Assembly: GCF_002005145.1 (NCBI RefSeq)
Contig: NZ_CP019698.1
Coordinates: 248,001 to 312,000, forward strand
Source: Desulforamulus ferrireducens
GTDB lineage: Bacteria; Bacillota; Desulfotomaculia; Desulfotomaculales; Desulfotomaculaceae
Length of the DNA stretch: 64,000 nt
Reading direction: 5' to 3'
Shown: piece after piece, positions 1 to 8,343 of the stretch
Position numbering within the stretch: position 1 is the stretch's first letter
Layout: the number at the start of each line of letters is the position of its first letter
Position numbers and translations under genes: made by a program
The notes under the pieces: generated by a model
The model's database searches: none
Told to the model about the DNA's origin: nothing
What the model saw: the letters and a program-made list of their open reading frames with translations, nothing else

Positions 1-1
1 G

Positions 2-1123
2 GTGATTGACAAGGTTAGGGAGCAGGGGTTGGCCAAGACCGCTGCGGAAGTGGATGTTGTTACCACAGGAACCTTTGGTCCCATGTGTTCATCCGGTGCC
101 TTCTTAAACTTTGGCCATTCCTCCCCCCGGATGAGAATGACCAAGGTTTGGTTAAATAATGTGCCTGCCTATACCGGTATTGCCGCTGTGGATGCCTATA
201 TTGGTGCCACCGAAATTGCTGAGGATGATCCCACCAACAGTAATTTTCCCGGGGAGTTCCGCTATGGTGGTGGCCATGTGATTGAAGATTTGGTGGCCGG
301 TAAAAATATCAAATTAAAGGCCCTCTCCTACGGCACCGATTGTTATCCCCGTAAAGAAATAGAAACCACCATTTCCCTGCAGGATATTAACGAAGCTATT
401 TTATTCAACCCTCGCAATGCTTACCAAAACTACAACTGTGCGGTCAACTTAAGTGATAAAACCATCTATACCTATATGGGCACCCTTAAGCCCCGTCTGG
501 GCAATGCCAACTACTCCACTTCCGGGCAACTGAGTCCGTTGATGAAGGACCCTAATTTTGCCACCATTGGTGTGGGTACCCGTATCTTCTTGGGGGGCGG
601 AATTGGTTATGTGGTCTGGAACGGAACCCAGCACTTCCCTGGCTGGTTAAAGGATGAAAAAGGCAATATAGTTGGCTCTGCCGGAGGAACCCTATCGGTA
701 CTGGGGGATCTTAAGCAAATGAAACCCCAGTGGTTAAGAGGTGCCAGATTCTTGGGTTATGGTGCCACCTTGAATGTTGGCCTGGGGATTCCTATTCCCA
801 TATTAAATGAGGAAATTCTTCGCTTTGCTGCTTTATCAGATGAAGAGCTGCATGCTCCGGTGGTGGATTACAGCGAAAGCTACCCCAACCGTATTGGTGG
901 TAACCTGGGACTGGTCAGCTACGCTCAACTAAAGTCCGGTAAAATTACCGTGCAGGGTAAGGAGGTACCCACAGCTCCCCTTTCCAGCTATCCTAAAGCC
1001 AGGGAGATTGCGGCTATCCTGAAGGATTGGATCCAAAAGGGTGATTTCCTCTTAGGTGAACCTTCTCAACTGTTGCCAGGTCCCAATGCCGGACTCACTG
1101 GCAAAACCTTGGAAATTCGCTAG
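2..1123 (+). CDS. Homocysteine biosynthesis protein (HcyBio/COG1900, DUF39), 5' partial
   Basis: The 373 visible residues match the HcyBio family, which in methanogens and other anaerobes is implicated in making homocysteine from aspartate semialdehyde and a sulfur donor. Visible family features are the GTFGPMCSSGAF stretch near residue 25, a second conserved cysteine in GTDCYPRKE near residue 113, and a glycine-rich GTRIFLGGGIGYV stretch near residue 198. The reading frame is open to the window edge, and the family normally has about 30 more N-terminal residues, so the GTG at position 2 is probably internal. It is followed by a NIL/ferredoxin gene and a UPF0280 gene, the association known for this pathway. 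Function comes from family knowledge and context; the family call is firm. Confidence 0.88.
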   Translation: MIDKVREQGLAKTAAEVDVVTTGTFGPMCSSGAFLNFGHSSPRMRMTKVWLNNVPAYTGIAAVDAYIGATEIAEDDPTNSNFPGEFRYGGGHVIEDLVAGKNIKLKALSYGTDCYPRKEIETTISLQDINEAILFNPRNAYQNYNCAVNLSDKTIYTYMGTLKPRLGNANYSTSGQLSPLMKDPNFATIGVGTRIFLGGGIGYVVWNGTQHFPGWLKDEKGNIVGSAGGTLSVLGDLKQMKPQWLRGARFLGYGATLNVGLGIPIPILNEEILRFAALSDEELHAPVVDYSESYPNRIGGNLGLVSYAQLKSGKITVQGKEVPTAPLSSYPKAREIAAILKDWIQKGDFLLGEPSQLLPGPNAGLTGKTLEIR

Positions 1124-1196
1124 TTTTTAGACTTTAATCCTTGGGCCAAACCAAAGGGTACGGCCTATAACTAAATAGTAAAAAGGAGTGGGTCTC

Positions 1197-1598
1197 ATGG
1201 CACCCCATAAAATAGTGTTGCGCTTTACCCCCACCACCTCGGATCAACCCATTATTTATCATTTAGTGAAGGATTACGATTTGGTGGTTAATATTGTCAA
1301 GGCTAAGATTAATCCCCATCTGGAAGGAACCATGGTTTTAGACCTGGTGGGGGAAAGATATGAAGAAGGTATAGCATATCTCCGCAGTCAAGGTATCACT
1401 GTACACCCCCTCACTCAGGAAGTAGTTCGCAACCATGACCGCTGTACTAACTGTGGGGCTTGCACCGGACACTGCCCGGCTGCTGCCCTGTACATGGAAA
1501 GACCGTCCATGGAGGTACAGTTTAATGGTGACCGCTGTGTGTTATGTTTGCAGTGTGTTAAGGTATGCCCGGTGCGGGCCATGGAGGTAAGAATATAA
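1197..1598 (+). CDS. NIL domain + 2x[4Fe-4S] ferredoxin (homocysteine biosynthesis partner)
   Basis: A 133-residue protein with an N-terminal NIL domain (about residues 4-75, a small ligand-binding fold also found in methionine importer ATPases) and a C-terminal ferredoxin with two clusters, CTNCGACTGHCP and CVLCLQCVKVCP. It probably supplies electrons or sulfur handling to the HcyBio protein encoded just upstream. I chose the ATG at 1197 because AAGGAG lies 8 nt before it; the in-frame GTG at 1188 overlaps that ribosome binding site. It ends one base before the next gene, so the three genes form an operon. Confidence 0.9.
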   Translation: MAPHKIVLRFTPTTSDQPIIYHLVKDYDLVVNIVKAKINPHLEGTMVLDLVGERYEEGIAYLRSQGITVHPLTQEVVRNHDRCTNCGACTGHCPAAALYMERPSMEVQFNGDRCVLCLQCVKVCPVRAMEVRI

Positions 1599-1599
1599 A

Positions 1600-2340
1600 T
1601 TGGCATATGTTAAGCGCAGCTACCGCAAACTGCATCACCAGGGGGATTTGCTTCATTTTCAAGTGATGATTAAAGAAACCGACCTGGATATTGGTGTGCG
1701 GCGGGAGCGTTTTAGCCCGGAACTGGTAAGCTGGGTGGAAAATATCATTATAGAACAGCGGCGGGCCTTGGAGGATTACATCAAGAGAGACCCGGAGTTT
1801 AAAAGCGCCTTAGCGCCCCACGAACTTCTGGCAGATGCTCCGGCAATAGCTGTGGAAATGGCTAAGGCTGCCCGCTTAGCCGGTGTAGGACCCATGGCGG
1901 CGGTGGCCGGAGCCTTTGCCCAGATAGTGGGTAAGGCTCTGGTCGGCCGCTCCCGGGATGTGATTATAGAAAACGGCGGCGATATCTATCTGAAAAGTGC
2001 CCGTCCCCGGAAGGTAGGGATTTTTGCCGGCACTTCGCCCTTTAGTCATAAAATTGCCTTAGAGATACTGCCCTGGCAGACACCCCTGGGTATTTGCACC
2101 TCCTCCGGCACGGTGGGCCATTCCCTAAGTTATGGTCAGGCCGATGCCGTGATTATACTTGCCCCTTCCGCTTACCTGGCCGACGCGGTGGCCACTGCTG
2201 CAGCAAATTTGGTGCAAGGGGAGGAAGATGTGCAAAAAGCAGTGGATTTTGCCGCCTCCCTTCCCGGAGTTAGCGGAGCCATTGCCATCAAAGGGGAAAA
2301 ACTGGCTGCCTGGGGTCAGGTTAAATTAGTACCTATGTAA
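1600..2340 (+). CDS. UPF0280 / ApbE-like family protein (COG2122)
   Basis: A 246-residue protein of the UPF0280 family, distantly related to the ApbE flavin transferase fold. The signatures are the alanine/glycine-rich segment AGVGPMAAVAGAFAQ, then DVIIENGGDIYL, and GICTSSGTVGHSLSYGQADAV. Family members co-occur with HcyBio and NIL/ferredoxin genes in anaerobes, so a role in homocysteine formation is likely but its exact reaction is not known to me. It starts with TTG, one base after the previous stop codon, behind a GGAGGTAAG site inside the upstream gene. Confidence 0.85.
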   Translation: MAYVKRSYRKLHHQGDLLHFQVMIKETDLDIGVRRERFSPELVSWVENIIIEQRRALEDYIKRDPEFKSALAPHELLADAPAIAVEMAKAARLAGVGPMAAVAGAFAQIVGKALVGRSRDVIIENGGDIYLKSARPRKVGIFAGTSPFSHKIALEILPWQTPLGICTSSGTVGHSLSYGQADAVIILAPSAYLADAVATAAANLVQGEEDVQKAVDFAASLPGVSGAIAIKGEKLAAWGQVKLVPM

Positions 2341-2344
2341 AAAT

Positions 2345-2377
2345 AGCCATTGGCCGTTAGCCTTTGGCTTTTTGTTT
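2345..2377 (+). terminator. Probable terminator of the homocysteine operon
   Basis: AGCCA at 2346 pairs with TGGCT at 2366 around a GC-rich loop, followed by TTTTTGTTTTG. The loop also contains two units of the dispersed GGCCRTY heptamer repeat. Confidence 0.5.
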
Positions 2378-2439
2378 TGCTAATAGCCAAGGGACAATGG
2401 ACGTTGTATAATGGAAATAAAACTAGGCGGTGCTAAATT

Positions 2440-2664
2440 ATGAAAAAACCAGTTTGCCCACTTTGTGATGTAGAAATGGGAATTATTATGTCCCCGGAGA
2501 GCCAACAGGGTGAACCGCAAATTTTTGCCTTTAATGAATTGATACGGAATGAAGATGGCACCTATGGGATTAACCCGGACAGGGGGTTACCGGTGGTAGT
2601 TGCCCTTTGTGAGTCCTGCGGTTATTTAATGACCTTTTCAGCCCACAAGATGAATTTGCAATAG
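2440..2664 (+). CDS. Small zinc-ribbon-like protein, unknown function
   Basis: A 74-residue protein with two CxxC pairs: CPLC at residues 6-9 and CESC near residues 57-60. The spacing suits a zinc ribbon or rubredoxin-like knuckle. No signal peptide or membrane segment is seen. The ribosome binding site is weak (AGGCGGTG, about 8 nt before ATG). It stands alone between the homocysteine operon and a rubrerythrin-like gene. I do not recognise a specific family. Confidence 0.6.
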   Translation: MKKPVCPLCDVEMGIIMSPESQQGEPQIFAFNELIRNEDGTYGINPDRGLPVVVALCESCGYLMTFSAHKMNLQ

Positions 2665-2766
2665 CATCATATATAAGAAAGATATTTGTAAGGCTTTTGT
2701 CATTGTAATTTACAGGAAGTAAGGATAAAATTGCATAAATACCTTTCGGTGTAAGGAGGAGTAGTT

Positions 2767-3186
2767 ATGCATTTGACCGTTAATGACATCCTGGATGTAG
2801 CCATTAAATCCGAAGAAAGTAGTTACCAGTTCTATCAGGCCATGGCCGGTAAAGCCAAGAATGAGGAGACGGTAAAGGTACTTAAAAAGTTGGCCCAGGA
2901 TGAAAAGGATCACCTGGATTATCTACTGTGGCTTAAGTCAGGTGAGCCCATTAATGAACAGGTTTATTTCGATGGCTTTGAGGAGGCAGGGGAATTAAAC
3001 CCCGAGATGACTCCCCAGGAGGTTTTGACAATTGCCATCAAAAGGGAGGGAGCAGCTGCCAAAATGTATCGCCAGATGGCGGACATTTTTAAGGCTAACC
3101 CCGACAAGCATTTTATCTTTGAACGAATGGCCCGGGAGGAAGATCACCACGGGAGAGCTGTGGAGGAGATGTTAGGGCAATTTTAG
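2767..3186 (+). CDS. Rubrerythrin/ferritin-like diiron protein
   Basis: A 139-residue ferritin-like four-helix protein. It shows the repeated carboxylate pattern of the rubrerythrin domain: KSEESSYQFYQAMA (residues 14-27), DEKDHLDYL (about 45-53), KREGAAAKMYRQMA (about 91-104) and EEDHH (about 124-128). There is no C-terminal rubredoxin domain. Such proteins handle peroxide or iron in anaerobes. GTAAGGAGGAG lies 5 nt before ATG, and a strong terminator follows. Confidence 0.88.
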   Translation: MHLTVNDILDVAIKSEESSYQFYQAMAGKAKNEETVKVLKKLAQDEKDHLDYLLWLKSGEPINEQVYFDGFEEAGELNPEMTPQEVLTIAIKREGAAAKMYRQMADIFKANPDKHFIFERMAREEDHHGRAVEEMLGQF

Positions 3187-3213
3187 CTCTTGAATTAAGA
3201 TAGAAAAGTAAAA

Positions 3214-3254
3214 GCGGGGTGTCGCAAAACTAATTGCGACACCCCGCTTATTTG
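3214..3254 (+). terminator. Rho-independent terminator (GTGTCGC family)
   Basis: A perfect 14-bp stem (3214-3227 with 3234-3247) is followed by TTATTTGT. It belongs to a group of similar terminators in this window that share GTGTCGC...GCGACAC. Confidence 0.85.
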
Positions 3255-3274
3255 TCCTCATCTTAAAAGATTGG

Positions 3275-3540
3275 CCATCTGTCATCAGCCGTTGGCTTAG
3301 TCAGCACATTCCCCTGAAGATGTAACTTATTTGAGCCCCCGCGCTGAGGGGGCTGGCGCGAAGCGACTGGGGGAGTTGCTTTTGGGCCTAACTCCCTCCG
3401 GCGACTGCGACGCTAGAGAGGTTCTCCCAAAGGCCAATGGCCAAAGGCTAACAGCCAAAAGCCTATGGCTTAAGGCCTACAGCCAATACACATCCTCCCT
3501 ATTGTGTCCACCAACCTCTTTTGTTGAGGCTGGTGACCTA
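3275..3540. repeat. Composite intergenic repeat (heptamer block - hairpin element - heptamer block), copy 1
   Basis: This gene-free stretch holds GGCC/AGCC heptamer-like repeats at 3275-3297 and 3428-3485. They flank a ~100-bp element at 3331-3427 that begins TTGAGCCCCC and contains GAGGGGGCTGGCGCG, an AGCGACTGGGGGAGTT segment and ACTCCCTCCGGCGAC. The central element recurs inverted at 6561-6660 and direct at 44901-45003. Open frames here are repeat shadows. Confidence 0.8.
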
Positions 3541-4575
3541 TCAGCCAACCACTTCCTCGGCCACCTGTAAGGCATACTCAATGTCCTCGGCGGAAACATC
3601 CTTATGGGTGACCATCCGAATACTGCTTGGGCCAAAGGTACCGCATTTGACACCTCGCTCAAAGAGCAGCTGCACAATTTCTGCCGCGGTCTGTTGGCCG
3701 GTAACCTCAATAACTGCAATGTTAGTCTGTACTTTGTCCAAGTCTACCTGTAAACCGGGCAGCTTGGCCAGACCCTCGGCCAATCTACGGGCATTGGCAT
3801 GATCTTGGGCCAAGCGATCAATGGAATTTAAGGCCACTAAACCGGCGGCGGCCAAACAGCCGGCTTGCCGCATACCACCACCCAAAGCTTTGCGGTATTT
3901 CCTCGCACGGTCAATAAACTCCCGGGTACCTACCAGCAAAGAACCCACCGGTGCAGCCAGCCCTTTGGACAGGCAGAACATCAGTGAATCACAATGTTTG
4001 GCCAACTCCTTAACATCTATACCCAGGCCTACGGCAGCATTAAAAATACGGGCACCGTCCACATGGACCTTGAGCCCTCTCTCCTGGGCAATACTATAGA
4101 ATTCTGCCATGGTTGCCGGCGGCAGAATGGTACCACCCCCACGGTTAAAGGTGTTTTCCAGGCAGAGCAGGGAAGTATGGGGGAAATGGATATCCACCGG
4201 ACGCAGGGAGCTTTTCAGCAGTTCAGGGCCATCGGCGCTGAGCAAGCCCGGCACCGGTCGGGTTTGCACCCCTGCCAGCAGGGCGGGAGCGCCCACTTCG
4301 TAAAAATAGATATGGGCTTCGGCATCTAAAATAACTTCTTCCCCCCGGGCCGTATGGGTGAGGACAGCTATCTGGTTACCCATGGTCCCAGAGGGGACAA
4401 ACAGACCGGCTTCCTTACCTAATAAAGAGGCTGCTGTTTCCTCCAAACGTTTGACGGTAGGATCTTCACCGTAAACATCATCCCCCACCTCTGCGGAAGC
4501 CATGGCTTGTCTCATATCATCGGTGGGCAGTGTAACGGTATCGCTGCGTAAATCGACAATTCTGATGGTCATCAT
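3541..4575 (-). CDS. ltaE: L-threonine aldolase (low-specificity, PLP-dependent)
   Basis: A 344-residue fold-type I PLP enzyme that cleaves L-threonine or allo-threonine to glycine and acetaldehyde. It shows the family start DLRSDTVTLPTDDMRQAM, the GDDVYGEDPTV motif, HVDGARIFNAA and the PLP lysine in FCLSKGLAAPVGS (about residue 200). The length is typical. The first ATG (4575) directly abuts AGGAG; the second (4572) is spaced slightly better, so the start is uncertain by one codon. It is transcribed against its neighbours and appears monocistronic. Confidence 0.93.
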   Translation of the reverse strand: MMTIRIVDLRSDTVTLPTDDMRQAMASAEVGDDVYGEDPTVKRLEETAASLLGKEAGLFVPSGTMGNQIAVLTHTARGEEVILDAEAHIYFYEVGAPALLAGVQTRPVPGLLSADGPELLKSSLRPVDIHFPHTSLLCLENTFNRGGGTILPPATMAEFYSIAQERGLKVHVDGARIFNAAVGLGIDVKELAKHCDSLMFCLSKGLAAPVGSLLVGTREFIDRARKYRKALGGGMRQAGCLAAAGLVALNSIDRLAQDHANARRLAEGLAKLPGLQVDLDKVQTNIAVIEVTGQQTAAEIVQLLFERGVKCGTFGPSSIRMVTHKDVSAEDIEYALQVAEEVVG

Positions 4576-4647
4576 CTCCTGTTAAGTTGGTCTGTTATTC
4601 TATTTTCTTCAATTATACTACAGAATATGAGTAGTTGGCTGCAAAGC

Positions 4648-4679
4648 AAAAAACCAGCCCCTATATGAACTGGTTTTTT
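4648..4679 (-). terminator. Terminator of the PRC-barrel gene
   Basis: AAAAAACCAG (4648-4657) pairs with CTGGTTTTTT (4670-4679). The A/T flanks would work in both directions. On the minus strand it lies just past the stop codon at 4691. Confidence 0.75.
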
Positions 4680-4690
4680 CTAAAATTAGC

Positions 4691-5677
4691 TTATTCCTTT
4701 TTGTTATCCTGCTCCGTTGGTTCTGCCTTTTCGTTCCCAGGGTTAAGGTCTTTAGTAGTTTCGCTATTATTTTCTTCGAACTGTTCTTCCTCCTGACGTT
4801 TTAAAGCTTGGGGGGGTAAATCAACCACTTGCACGGAGTCCTCGATGGGTTGCCGGGTTAGATCTTCCTGCGGAGAGTCTTCGGGTTGACTGTGGTCTTC
4901 CTGACGTTTTAGCTTGCTCTCCGGCATTTCCTGAACCGACACAACATCTTCTATGCCCTCAGCCTTATTTTTCCCCCTTACTTTTTCCAATAAATTTTCT
5001 CCTAAATCTTTTGTGATATGGCCCAGATCTTTAGTTTTGCTTTCTAACCCCTCCACTGTTTTAATACTGAGTTCTTTGGTCTTGGTTCCCAATTCCTTGG
5101 TTATTTGTAAGGTGCTGTCCCACAGTTGGCTGGTACTATCTCTAAGATGCTTAACCGTGTCCTGCAGTCCACCGTCACTTTTGACCAGGTTTTCCGCAGC
5201 ATCATTGGAGGTTACTATTAACTCCTTACCAATGGTTTTGACAAAACTAATGTCTAAAAAAGACTTCCCTTTCATTAAACTATTCAGCAGGGTACCTGAA
5301 AGCTCCAAACCTACAATATTACCGTTGAACTCATCCACATAATATTCGTCCACCACACCCAGTTGGGAGCCGTTTTCCGCCAACACCTTGCAGTTAATTA
5401 CTGTAATTTTATCCTTGTACAACTTAAGGATCTCCGGTAGACTGGCTGCCTTTTCCACCGCAGCACTTTGGTCGATGGTAATGGCATCTGCTCCTACGCT
5501 ACGCACCTTACTGTAGGGAACAAATTTTTGCTCCTTAAACCAACCTTTTTGTTCTATGATTAGGGCGGCAACTTTTTGTTCCGCAGGGTCTACCACTAAT
5601 CCTTTAACAGTCCCCAACTGCTGGCCTTCGGCAAGGCTAATGACTGGCATACCAATAAATTTTTTGCTCTTGCGCAC
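4691..5677 (-). CDS. PRC-barrel domain protein with acidic C-terminal tail
   Basis: A 328-residue protein with two PRC-barrel modules, about residues 3-75 (KFIGMPVISLAEGQQLGTVKG) and 92-165 (NCKVLAENGSQLGVVDEYYV). A helical repeat-like stretch (KELGTKTKELSIKT..., about 190-235) follows, then a Q/E-rich low-complexity tail. PRC barrels often occur in ribosome-maturation or sporulation-associated proteins of Firmicutes; the tail suggests a structural or scaffolding role. No membrane segment is visible. Translation begins at a GTG. The specific function is unknown. Confidence 0.8.
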   Translation of the reverse strand: MRKSKKFIGMPVISLAEGQQLGTVKGLVVDPAEQKVAALIIEQKGWFKEQKFVPYSKVRSVGADAITIDQSAAVEKAASLPEILKLYKDKITVINCKVLAENGSQLGVVDEYYVDEFNGNIVGLELSGTLLNSLMKGKSFLDISFVKTIGKELIVTSNDAAENLVKSDGGLQDTVKHLRDSTSQLWDSTLQITKELGTKTKELSIKTVEGLESKTKDLGHITKDLGENLLEKVRGKNKAEGIEDVVSVQEMPESKLKRQEDHSQPEDSPQEDLTRQPIEDSVQVVDLPPQALKRQEEEQFEENNSETTKDLNPGNEKAEPTEQDNKKE

Positions 5678-5731
5678 CTTTAAGGCCCCCTTTTACCTAT
5701 ACTTTTTCTAACATCTTTATGCCAAAGTTTT

Positions 5732-5757
5732 GTTTGATATGACCAAAAAAAGGGAAT
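5732..5757 (+). promoter_or_regulatory. Sigma-B-like promoter before the L25/Ctc gene
   Basis: GTTTGA at 5732-5737, a 14-nt spacer, then GGGAAT at 5752-5757 resembles the sigma-B consensus GTTTAA-N12-15-GGGTAT. In Bacillus subtilis the orthologous ctc gene is a sigma-B reporter. Whether this organism has sigma-B cannot be seen here. Confidence 0.35.
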
Positions 5758-5810
5758 AATAGAAGCAGAGTAAATAGTTTCTTTTATTTTAGTTAGGGGG
5801 TTAAGTAAAC

Positions 5811-6443
5811 ATGGCGGATGCTGTTTTAAACGCTAATATTAGAGAGGAACGTACAAAATCCAGCCGTAAGCAACTGCGAGATAGTGGTGCTGTGCCCGGG
5901 GTGGTATACGGCAAGCAAATGGGGTCCCTGTCCATAGCTGTAGACGCCAAAGAGTTAAAACAGATCCTGAGTTCGGCAACCGGGCGCAATACTTTAATTA
6001 AAATGAACGTAGGCGGTGGTAAACAAACCGTTATGGTCAAGAGTTTGCAGATGGACCCGCTGCATCGTGACATTCGCCACGTTGATTTTCAACAGGTAAC
6101 CGAGGATAGTAAAATACGTACGGTGGTACCCATTCAACTGGTGGGGACACCTAAAGGAGTAACCATGGGAGGGGTTATACAGCATGACCTGCGCAGTGCG
6201 GAAATAGAGTGTTTGCCCAGCCAGATTCCCGAGGCCATTGTGGTTAACATAGAGGATATGGAGATTGGTGATGCTCTGCAGGTAAGTGATTTAAACGTTC
6301 CCCCGGGGGTAAAACTACTGGATCACCCCCATACCACAGTGGTGGGTATTGCCGTAATGAAAGCCCCTGAACCAGCCGGTCAACCGGAAGTTCCACCGGA
6401 ACCCCTGGAGGAAGCTAAAGATAAAACCATGGAGAAGGAATAA
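5811..6443 (+). CDS. rplY: 50S ribosomal protein L25 / general stress protein Ctc
   Basis: A 210-residue two-domain L25 of the Ctc/TL5 type, which binds 5S rRNA. The N-terminal L25 domain (about residues 1-92) carries REERTKSSRKQLRDSGAVPGVVYGK and the 5S-contact region MDPLHRDIRHVDF. The C-terminal TL5 beta domain is about residues 95-185, followed by a proline/glutamate-rich tail. In Firmicutes this gene usually precedes pth and mfd, as here, although 440 bp of repeat-rich DNA now separates it from pth. Confidence 0.95.
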   Translation: MADAVLNANIREERTKSSRKQLRDSGAVPGVVYGKQMGSLSIAVDAKELKQILSSATGRNTLIKMNVGGGKQTVMVKSLQMDPLHRDIRHVDFQQVTEDSKIRTVVPIQLVGTPKGVTMGGVIQHDLRSAEIECLPSQIPEAIVVNIEDMEIGDALQVSDLNVPPGVKLLDHPHTTVVGIAVMKAPEPAGQPEVPPEPLEEAKDKTMEKE

Positions 6444-6477
6444 GCCCGGGTTGTTTACATTATTAAGGGATGATGCG

Positions 6478-6725
6478 CAGTAGCTGTTGGCTGTCAGCCT
6501 TCAGCCATCAGTTTAATAAGATTTGGCCTTAGGCCTTAAGCCATAGGCCTTTTTAAAACCTACCTCTGGGAGGTGGCGGCGCAGCCGATGGAGGGAGTGG
6601 GGCATAAAACTCAACTCCCCCAGTCGCTGCGCGACGGCCCCCTCAACGAGGGGCTTGATTGACTACGCCTGCACCCGCTCTAAGGCCAAAAGCCGACGGC
6701 CGATGGCTGAGGGCCGATGGCCAAA
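6478..6725. repeat. Composite intergenic repeat, copy 2 (inverted)
   Basis: The gene-free 6444-6885 stretch contains heptamer-type repeats at 6482-6512 and 6690-6722. Between them, at 6561-6660, is the ~100-bp hairpin element in inverted orientation (ACCTCTGGGAGGTGGCGGC ... CCCCTCAACGAGGGGCTTGATT). No coding potential was recognised. Confidence 0.8.
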
Positions 6726-6742
6726 TAACGATGGTCAAAAAA

Positions 6743-6784
6743 GGGAGTGTTGCATTACCGTGGTGTGGTGCGACACTCCTCTTA
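6743..6784 (+). terminator. GTGTCGC-family hairpin
   Basis: GGAGTGTTGCA (6744-6754) pairs with TGCGACACTCC (6769-6779), allowing one bulge, followed by TCTT. It is another member of the dispersed terminator family and lies well downstream of rplY beyond the repeat element. Confidence 0.55.
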
Positions 6785-6885
6785 AATTGAATTAGTCCAC
6801 TGCCTAAAAAATAACTATCTACATTCACTATTGCTTCTCAGTGGCTATCTGAAGTAAAATACCTTCGGTAAAGGAGGTATCAGCC

Positions 6886-7512
6886 ATGAAAATGATCGTA
6901 GGCCTGGGTAATCCCGGTGGGGAGTATGCACAGACCAGGCATAACATAGGTTTTATGGTGGTGGACGGTCTGGCCAAGGATTTGGGTGTGTCCCTGGATA
7001 AAAACCAGCACAAAGCCAAGGTAGGACAAGGCTATGTGGGCAGGGAAAAGGTTATATTGGTCAAGCCACAGACCTATATGAATTTAAGCGGACAGGCTGT
7101 GGTAGCCTTAATGAATTGGTACAAGCTAACACCGGAGGACCTGTTGGTAATTTCCGATGATATGGATTTACCTACGGGACACTTAAGAATTCGCAAAAAC
7201 GGCAGTGCCGGTGGTCAGAAGGGGCTAAAGAATATTATTGATCTATTGGGCACCCAGGAATTTAGCCGCATGCGGCTGGGTATCGGTAGGCCCGAGCATA
7301 ACAGTGTGGATCACGTATTAGGCAAAATAACCACTGACGAAGCCGAACTACTGGCCCCCGCCCTGACAGCCGCCGTGGAAGCTGCTAAGGTTTGGGTCTT
7401 GGAAGGAACCGCTGTGGCGATGAATAGGTTTAATACTAAGAAGGAGAAACAAAGTAAGCGGCAGGCTGCCGAAAAGGCAGAAGTAGCTGTTGACCAGCCA
7501 GTGGAGGAGTAA
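6886..7512 (+). CDS. pth: Peptidyl-tRNA hydrolase
   Basis: A 208-residue cytosolic enzyme that releases peptides from stalled peptidyl-tRNA. The Pth signature GLGNPGGEYAQTRHNIGF at residues 5-22 includes the catalytic His. KPQTYMNLSG (about 61-70), the DDMDLP acid stretch and GSAGGQKGLKNI are also present. The C-terminus is longer than minimal Pth and rich in Lys/Glu. AAAGGAGG lies 8 nt before ATG. It sits upstream of mfd as in Bacillus. Confidence 0.97.
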   Translation: MKMIVGLGNPGGEYAQTRHNIGFMVVDGLAKDLGVSLDKNQHKAKVGQGYVGREKVILVKPQTYMNLSGQAVVALMNWYKLTPEDLLVISDDMDLPTGHLRIRKNGSAGGQKGLKNIIDLLGTQEFSRMRLGIGRPEHNSVDHVLGKITTDEAELLAPALTAAVEAAKVWVLEGTAVAMNRFNTKKEKQSKRQAAEKAEVAVDQPVEE

Positions 7513-7598
7513 GTTTGTAGCTGCCACAGTGGTCGGCTACAGATAGCAAATTTGCGCAATCCTTTACCCATTGACAGCTTTATCATAAAACAAGCCTA

Positions 7599-8060
7599 TT
7601 GCAGACGGCTGAATACCAGGAGGTATCTACACTGCTTGACACACTCATCAGCCCCCATCTAACAACCCTGGCGCTACCCGCTGTCCTGCTAGCCGTTGTC
7701 ACCAGTTGGCTGCTGAATGGCAAGGTTTTGCCTTCCCTGGGGGATCAGGGGATTGCCTTGGTCACCCCTCTGGTAGAAGAAACCGCTAAAACTATGTGGG
7801 CAGTGGCCTTAGGTGCATCCCTGGTCTGGACACACCTGGGGTTTGGTTTGGTGGAAGGCTTATTGGAGATCAAACGACGGGGCACCAGGGGAATCGCCCC
7901 CGGTTGGCTGGCGCTGGTTGCCCATAGTTTATTGGGTTTGCTTACCGCCGGTATCTATGGGAGTCGAGGGCTTTTGGCGGCCCTGGCAGCAGCCTATTTG
8001 GCCCATGCGGCCTGGAATATGGTGGTGGTATACTGCAGTGTGCGGCAAGGGAAGGCTTGA
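7599..8060 (+). CDS. Small membrane protein, PrsW/CPBP-like
   Basis: A 153-residue hydrophobic protein with about four membrane segments. LVEETAKT, FGLVEGLLE, VAHSLLGLL and AHAAWNMV resemble in order the glutamate/histidine motifs of PrsW-type intramembrane proteases (EExxK, FxxxE, H, HxxWN). This resemblance is by eye. The start is uncertain: TTG at 7599 has no clear ribosome binding site, while a good AGGAGG at 7619 lies inside the frame with only CTG (7632) in reach. It lies between pth and mfd. Confidence 0.55.
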   Translation: MQTAEYQEVSTLLDTLISPHLTTLALPAVLLAVVTSWLLNGKVLPSLGDQGIALVTPLVEETAKTMWAVALGASLVWTHLGFGLVEGLLEIKRRGTRGIAPGWLALVAHSLLGLLTAGIYGSRGLLAALAAAYLAHAAWNMVVVYCSVRQGKA

Positions 8061-8141
8061 CGGAAAAAGGATAACTGGGATATAATTTGCCAACGTAGAG
8101 GCATATACTAGAGAAGAGACATATACTATATAGGAGCAATC

Positions 8142-8250
8142 GCCTGGTGGAGCAGCGGCGGGTTAAACCCACCCCCTGAGTTCCTACCAGGCCAATACTG
8201 TTTGGACGAAGAATAGTGGCCTAGGCCATAAGACATGGTTTTTAGGTGTT
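8142..8250 (+). other. Structured leader upstream of mfd
   Basis: The 283-nt gap before mfd contains a stem GCCTGGT (8142-8148) with ACCAGGC (8186-8192), extended by GGA/TCC, enclosing a GGGTT/AACCC hairpin. Downstream, CCAT-loop-ATGG is followed by TTTTT (about 8225-8243), a weak terminator-like arrangement. It could be an attenuator leader. I do not recognise a riboswitch class. Confidence 0.3.
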
Positions 8251-8343
8251 TCAACAGCCAAATTCTACAATGTCTAATAGTAATTTGCTTAATGATACAT
8301 TTAACCCATGAGGCCCAAGGCCTGAGGTTTTACAGGAGAAACA

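Noticed and set aside
3331-3570. 79-codon plus-strand gene
   Set aside because: It is made entirely of the dispersed hairpin element and heptamer repeats and runs into the end of the threonine aldolase gene.
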